Under the pieces are notes generated by a model. It was not told where the DNA came from. It saw nothing but the letters and a program-made list of their open reading frames with translations, and searched no databases. From Lachnospiraceae bacterium (GTDB lineage Bacteria > Bacillota > Clostridia > Lachnospirales > Lachnospiraceae): 7,446 nucleotides of DNA. Shown in pieces: positions 6,372 to 7,446 of the stretch. Both the position numbers and the translations under genes were made by a program. How positions within the stretch are numbered: the stretch's first letter is position 1; every line of letters begins with the position of its first letter. Where the stretch lies: positions 1 through 7,446 of the forward strand of contig JAJQID010000133.1 of the NCBI GenBank assembly GCA_021199405.1, given 5' to 3'.

Positions 6372-6938
6372 CTAATACCACACATTGTAGCCCTTAAGAA
6401 CTGCGTTTGTCAAGGTAAAAGCACAAAGGATATAGGGAATATAAGCCGTCGGCTCCTCCAGCCTCCATTTCAGCCCTCGGCGGCGAAAGCCTTCCCGGCA
6501 CAAAAGCAGCAGTCCTGAGCAGGCTTTCAGCCACCAGAACAGAAAAAAACAGGTGAATATATCTGTCATTCCAAGAAAATACAGGCAGCAATTCATAAAC
6601 ACCAGACTGTCTGCCAGACCATAAAACCTGAAATGCCGGTATAAGCCTTCGCAGATCAGACATAAGCATAATATCGCCAGTTTCCCGCCTCCGGTTTTCT
6701 GCCCTTCCCACAGGATGATGCCTGCATTTTTCACTGCCTCTCCGTCAAAATCTGACAGAATTCCTGCATCGGCTATCCCAAACCAGCGCGGCAGCTCCCG
6801 AAGCAGCACCGCTCCCACTCCCAGCAGATGAGAGACCCGCAGGACCAGCCTGTGCTCACGATCCTGCCAGGCTGTCCAGCCCAAATAAAAATAAAACAAT
6901 ATGTCACAGATTATTTCTGATTCTGGTGCGAAGCTCAT
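6372..6938 (-). CDS. Polytopic membrane protein, probable divergent A24/Tad-type prepilin peptidase
   Basis: A24 prepilin peptidases are membrane aspartyl proteases that trim type IV or Flp/Tad prepilins. This 188-residue protein has about five hydrophobic segments. Asp26 in GWTAWQDREHRL fits the first conserved Asp site just after the first membrane segment; Asp110 in FYGLADSLVF fits the second site, normally GxGD; and EEPTAYIPYILCAF at 161-174 resembles the conserved proline-containing end. The match is imperfect: the third motif residue is Ala rather than Gly, and the two Asp are about 84 residues apart, more than the roughly 60 common in the family. The start at 6938 is chosen for GGAGGAG ten bases upstream; a TTG at 6899 after the preceding stop has no such site. 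It overlaps the upstream gene by 35 bases. An unrelated small membrane protein remains possible. Confidence 0.55.
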   Translation of the reverse strand: MSFAPESEIICDILFYFYLGWTAWQDREHRLVLRVSHLLGVGAVLLRELPRWFGIADAGILSDFDGEAVKNAGIILWEGQKTGGGKLAILCLCLICEGLYRHFRFYGLADSLVFMNCCLYFLGMTDIFTCFFLFWWLKACSGLLLLCREGFRRRGLKWRLEEPTAYIPYILCAFTLTNAVLKGYNVWY

Positions 6939-7446
6939 CCAGCACACTCTCCTCCACAACCACAAGAGCCGGATACGCCTCCGCCTCCCGGTCATCTCTG
7001 TAAGCTGTCACTGTCACCTCATACACACCGGGAGAGAGGTATAACGGCACGGAAAACTCCATACTCTCCTCCTGTATCAGCCGCGGCTCATCGTATGAAA
7101 AAACCATGTTCAGTTCCGGAAATACCAGGGTAAATTCCTCCGGGAACGTTACCTCAATTCTCTGCGCGTAGCCGCCCGCCAGAATATGCAGCATACCGCC
7201 CTCTCCGGATTTAAAGTCTCCTTCATATCCTTCCCTGCTGTGATCAATCCAGGCATACAGAGTCAGTTCTGTTTCCGCCTCTTCCTCATCTTCGCCAGGT
7301 TCAGGATCAGAACCGGGATCATCCCCGGAATCCGGGTCAGGGTCCGGATTTTCCTTTCCGGAATCCCGCGCCGGGATCCGGACATTTACGGTTTCCCCGA
7401 TATTGCCGGCCACATCCACCGCTGCGATATGCAGCCAGGTATCCTC
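6904..7446 (-). CDS. C-terminal part of a probable exported Ig-like repeat protein (5' end beyond window)
   Basis: The frame is open to the right edge, so the 180 visible residues are the end of a longer protein. The first (TWLHIAAVDVAGNIGETVNV) resemble the last strands of bacterial Ig-like repeats, in which a D-x-x-G-N turn is typical. An acidic, proline-rich linker follows at about visible residues 28-60 (NPDPDPDSGDD and EDEEEAETE). A terminal domain of about 120 residues is rich in beta-strand pattern (LTLYAWIDHS, FSVPLYLSPGVYEVTVTAYRD) and ends in a charged helix, VLDELRTRIRNNL. There is no LPXTG motif, C-terminal membrane segment or cysteine, so any anchor must be N-terminal. Overlap with the prepilin-peptidase-like gene suggests a pilus or surface-structure locus. 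Exact family unknown. Confidence 0.65.
   Translation of the reverse strand, partial: EDTWLHIAAVDVAGNIGETVNVRIPARDSGKENPDPDPDSGDDPGSDPEPGEDEEEAETELTLYAWIDHSREGYEGDFKSGEGGMLHILAGGYAQRIEVTFPEEFTLVFPELNMVFSYDEPRLIQEESMEFSVPLYLSPGVYEVTVTAYRDDREAEAYPALVVVEESVLDELRTRIRNNL
6949..6955 (-). promoter_or_regulatory. Ribosome binding site deciding the start of the prepilin-peptidase-like gene
   Basis: GGAGGAG lies within the 3' end of the upstream Ig-like gene, ten bases before the ATG at 6938. It is the reason for choosing a start that overlaps the upstream gene by 35 bases. Confidence 0.5.

Noticed and set aside
6394..6711. Minus-strand open frame of 105 codons within the membrane protein gene
   Set aside because: It is an alternative frame inside the longer gene that has the membrane segments and the two conserved Asp sites.
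6939..6995. Longer N-terminus (19 more residues) for the prepilin-peptidase-like protein
   Set aside because: The extra residues are Arg/Trp-rich and come from a second frame of the upstream gene; the ATG at 6938 has the better ribosome binding site.

Overview
This window looks like chromosomal DNA from an endospore-forming Clostridia-type Firmicute, most likely a Lachnospiraceae-like gut anaerobe. The basis is a spoIIAA-spoIIAB pair, purine-rich AGGAGG-type ribosome binding sites, moderate G+C, and a valS-folC operon with tightly packed or overlapping genes. All supported genes are on the minus strand, so transcription runs from high to low coordinates. No rRNA, tRNA, insertion sequence, CRISPR array or phage gene was seen, and no gene-free stretch exceeds 130 bases.

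Right end (about 6372-7446). The window opens inside a gene for a probably exported protein: the end of an Ig-like repeat, an acidic proline-rich linker and a beta-rich C-terminal domain. It overlaps by 35 bases a gene for a small polytopic membrane protein that resembles a divergent type IV/Tad prepilin peptidase (A24 family). Together they suggest the tail of a pilus or surface-appendage locus. A 94-base gap follows.

Middle (2128-6277). valS (valyl-tRNA synthetase), folC (folylpolyglutamate/dihydrofolate synthase), a 47-residue acidic protein of unknown function and a zinc-ribbon/TPR membrane protein follow with gaps of 17 bases or less, so they are probably one operon. The small gene starts at the folC stop, and its own stop overlaps the next ribosome binding site. 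An intrinsic terminator (632-690) ends this unit.

Left end (1-594). spoIIAA and the start of spoIIAB follow. They encode the anti-anti-sigma and anti-sigma/kinase proteins that control forespore sigma-F; sigF (spoIIAC) would be expected just beyond the left edge. SpoIIAB carries an unusual 39-residue charged N-terminal extension built on a 16-residue tandem repeat, supported by a strong ribosome binding site.

Most of the window is housekeeping and sporulation core. The parts worth a second look are the SpoIIAB extension, the unrecognised 47-residue protein, the two-sided TPR membrane protein beside spoIIA, and the divergent prepilin-peptidase-like protein.
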